Source: an uncultured Clostridia bacterium
GTDB lineage: Bacteria > Bacillota > Clostridia > Christensenellales > CAG-314
Assembly (NCBI GenBank): GCA_934230325.1
Contig: CAKQEP010000004.1
Location: 49,379-113,378, forward strand
Direction: 5' to 3'
DNA: 64,000 nt
The notes beneath the pieces are model-generated. The model searched no databases. It was not told the DNA's origin and was given only the letters and a program-made list of their open reading frames with translations. The position numbers were made by a program, and so were the translations under genes. Positions 63,323 through 64,000 of the stretch are shown one piece after another (positions within the stretch are counted from its first letter, which is position 1; each line of letters opens with the position of its first letter).

Positions 63323-64000
63323 ATGAAAAAGATCAACAAACTTTTACTCGCTCTTTTGACGGTGGTAGTGTTGGTAGTTTGCTTTGTTTCCTGCGCAAAG
63401 ACAACGTACTACACTGTTACTTTCAAAAACGGCGAAACAACAATCGCCACCTCTACGGTGGAAGAAGGCAAAACGGCGTATGCCGCAGACGTAGCGACAA
63501 GCGAAGGTATACGTTTTGACGGTTGGTACGACGGAGAAACAAAGTTTGACTTTGCGACGGCTATCACCAAAGATTTGACGCTCACGGCAAAGTTCACCTC
63601 GTTGACCTACACCGTCAGTTACAACTTGGGCGGCGGAGAAGGCGCAGCGCCCACGCAAGACAGCGTAAACGCAAACGGAACGTTCAACCTCGCTGCAACG
63701 CCCACAAGACTCGGTTATGAGTTTAAAGGTTGGAGCGACGGCAAACAAATCTACAAAGCAGGGGAAACTTATACCGTAGACGGAGCGACCAAAGTGTCTT
63801 TGACGGCAGTTTGGGAATACAAGACCGTCACAGTAAAATTTGTTGACTTTGAAGGGGACATGATAGGAGAACCCGTCACATTGCCTTATGGCGGCAGCGT
63901 TGTTGCTCCGACTCTTGAAGAAGTACCCGTAGAAGGTTTTTGGCAAAAAGCAACGGGTTGGGATAAGCCTTTGACAAACGTAACGGAAGATACGACTTTT
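63323..64000 (+). CDS. Surface lipoprotein with Listeria-Bacteroides (InlB B-type) repeats, 3' end cut by window
   Basis: Open from the ATG at 63323 (AAGGAG upstream) to the window edge, 226 codons. A signal peptide ends in a lipobox, CFVSC, with the lipid-anchored Cys at about residue 23. At least three copies of a 60-80-residue repeat follow, each with a beta-strand such as YYTVTFKNGE, YTVSYNLGGGEG or KTVTVKFVDFEGD and a GW motif (GIRFDGWYDG, YEFKGWSDG). Such repeats are common in surface proteins of gut bacteria and in internalin B. The total length and any other domain are unknown. Confidence 0.8.
   Translation, partial: MKKINKLLLALLTVVVLVVCFVSCAKTTYYTVTFKNGETTIATSTVEEGKTAYAADVATSEGIRFDGWYDGETKFDFATAITKDLTLTAKFTSLTYTVSYNLGGGEGAAPTQDSVNANGTFNLAATPTRLGYEFKGWSDGKQIYKAGETYTVDGATKVSLTAVWEYKTVTVKFVDFEGDMIGEPVTLPYGGSVVAPTLEEVPVEGFWQKATGWDKPLTNVTEDTTF

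Overview
The window looks like a chromosomal segment of a low-GC, anaerobic, spore-forming member of the Clostridia. The evidence is the sporulation genes sigG, spoIVA, a ylmC/ymxH-type gene and a ytxC-like gene; indolepyruvate:ferredoxin oxidoreductase, a ferredoxin-type protein and a Crp/Fnr regulator; a T-box before thrS; an attenuator-like leader before infC; and a MurE with the DNPR motif of meso-diaminopimelate-adding enzymes. No rRNA or tRNA gene, CRISPR array, prophage or transposase was seen. Both ends cut a gene: an RlmI-like methyltransferase on the left and a repeat-containing lipoprotein on the right.

Layout. 1-4.7 kb (minus strand): rlmI-like gene, two chromate-transporter-type half proteins, iorB and iorA. 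4.9-6.8 kb: typA. 7.0-9.05 kb (minus strand): an AT-rich cassette with an ABC exporter, two tiny reading frames, several hairpins and a consensus promoter; it looks inserted between typA and pyrG. 9.3-18.1 kb: pyrG, sigG, ylmC-like, a pseudouridine synthase, a cyclophilin-like lipoprotein, der, plsY and spoIVA. 18.2-20.2 kb: a small Cys-rich protein, then a Crp/Fnr regulator divergent from a 4Fe-4S protein with one palindromic operator between them. 20.2-25.7 kb: DUF3810-type membrane protease, ATP-grasp enzyme, yggS, lspA, rluD-like, a carbamoyltransferase-like pseudoenzyme and a small membrane protein. 25.8-33.9 kb: rqcH (minus), then the protein quality-control block tig-clpP-clpX-lon-engB. 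34.0-35.4 kb: a conserved protein of unknown role and a phosphoesterase.

35.6-49.1 kb is the division and cell wall cluster: mraZ, rsmH, ftsL-like, ftsI/spoVD-type PBP, murE, mraY, murD, ftsW, murA, divIB, ftsA, ftsZ. murF and murG are absent from their usual places, and ftsA lacks a C-terminal membrane helix. 49.1-52.7 kb: asnS, a tiny Cys-rich protein, acpP, an AlkD-like gene and ytxC-like. 52.8-57.3 kb: T-box-thrS, then infC (AUU start)-rpmI-rplT and a SpoU-type methyltransferase. 57.3-62.9 kb: yebC-ruvC-ruvA-ruvB-queA-tgt, then yajC. 63.3 kb to the end: a lipoprotein behind a 10-G tract, a consensus promoter and a long structured leader.

Most of the window is housekeeping sequence. The least explained parts are the 7-9 kb ABC/micro-ORF cassette, the poly-G tract and structured leader before the last lipoprotein, the carbamoyltransferase pseudoenzyme, and a few genes whose -10 box sits 6-7 bases before the start codon with no ribosome binding site. 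All calls come from reading the sequence; no database search was run.
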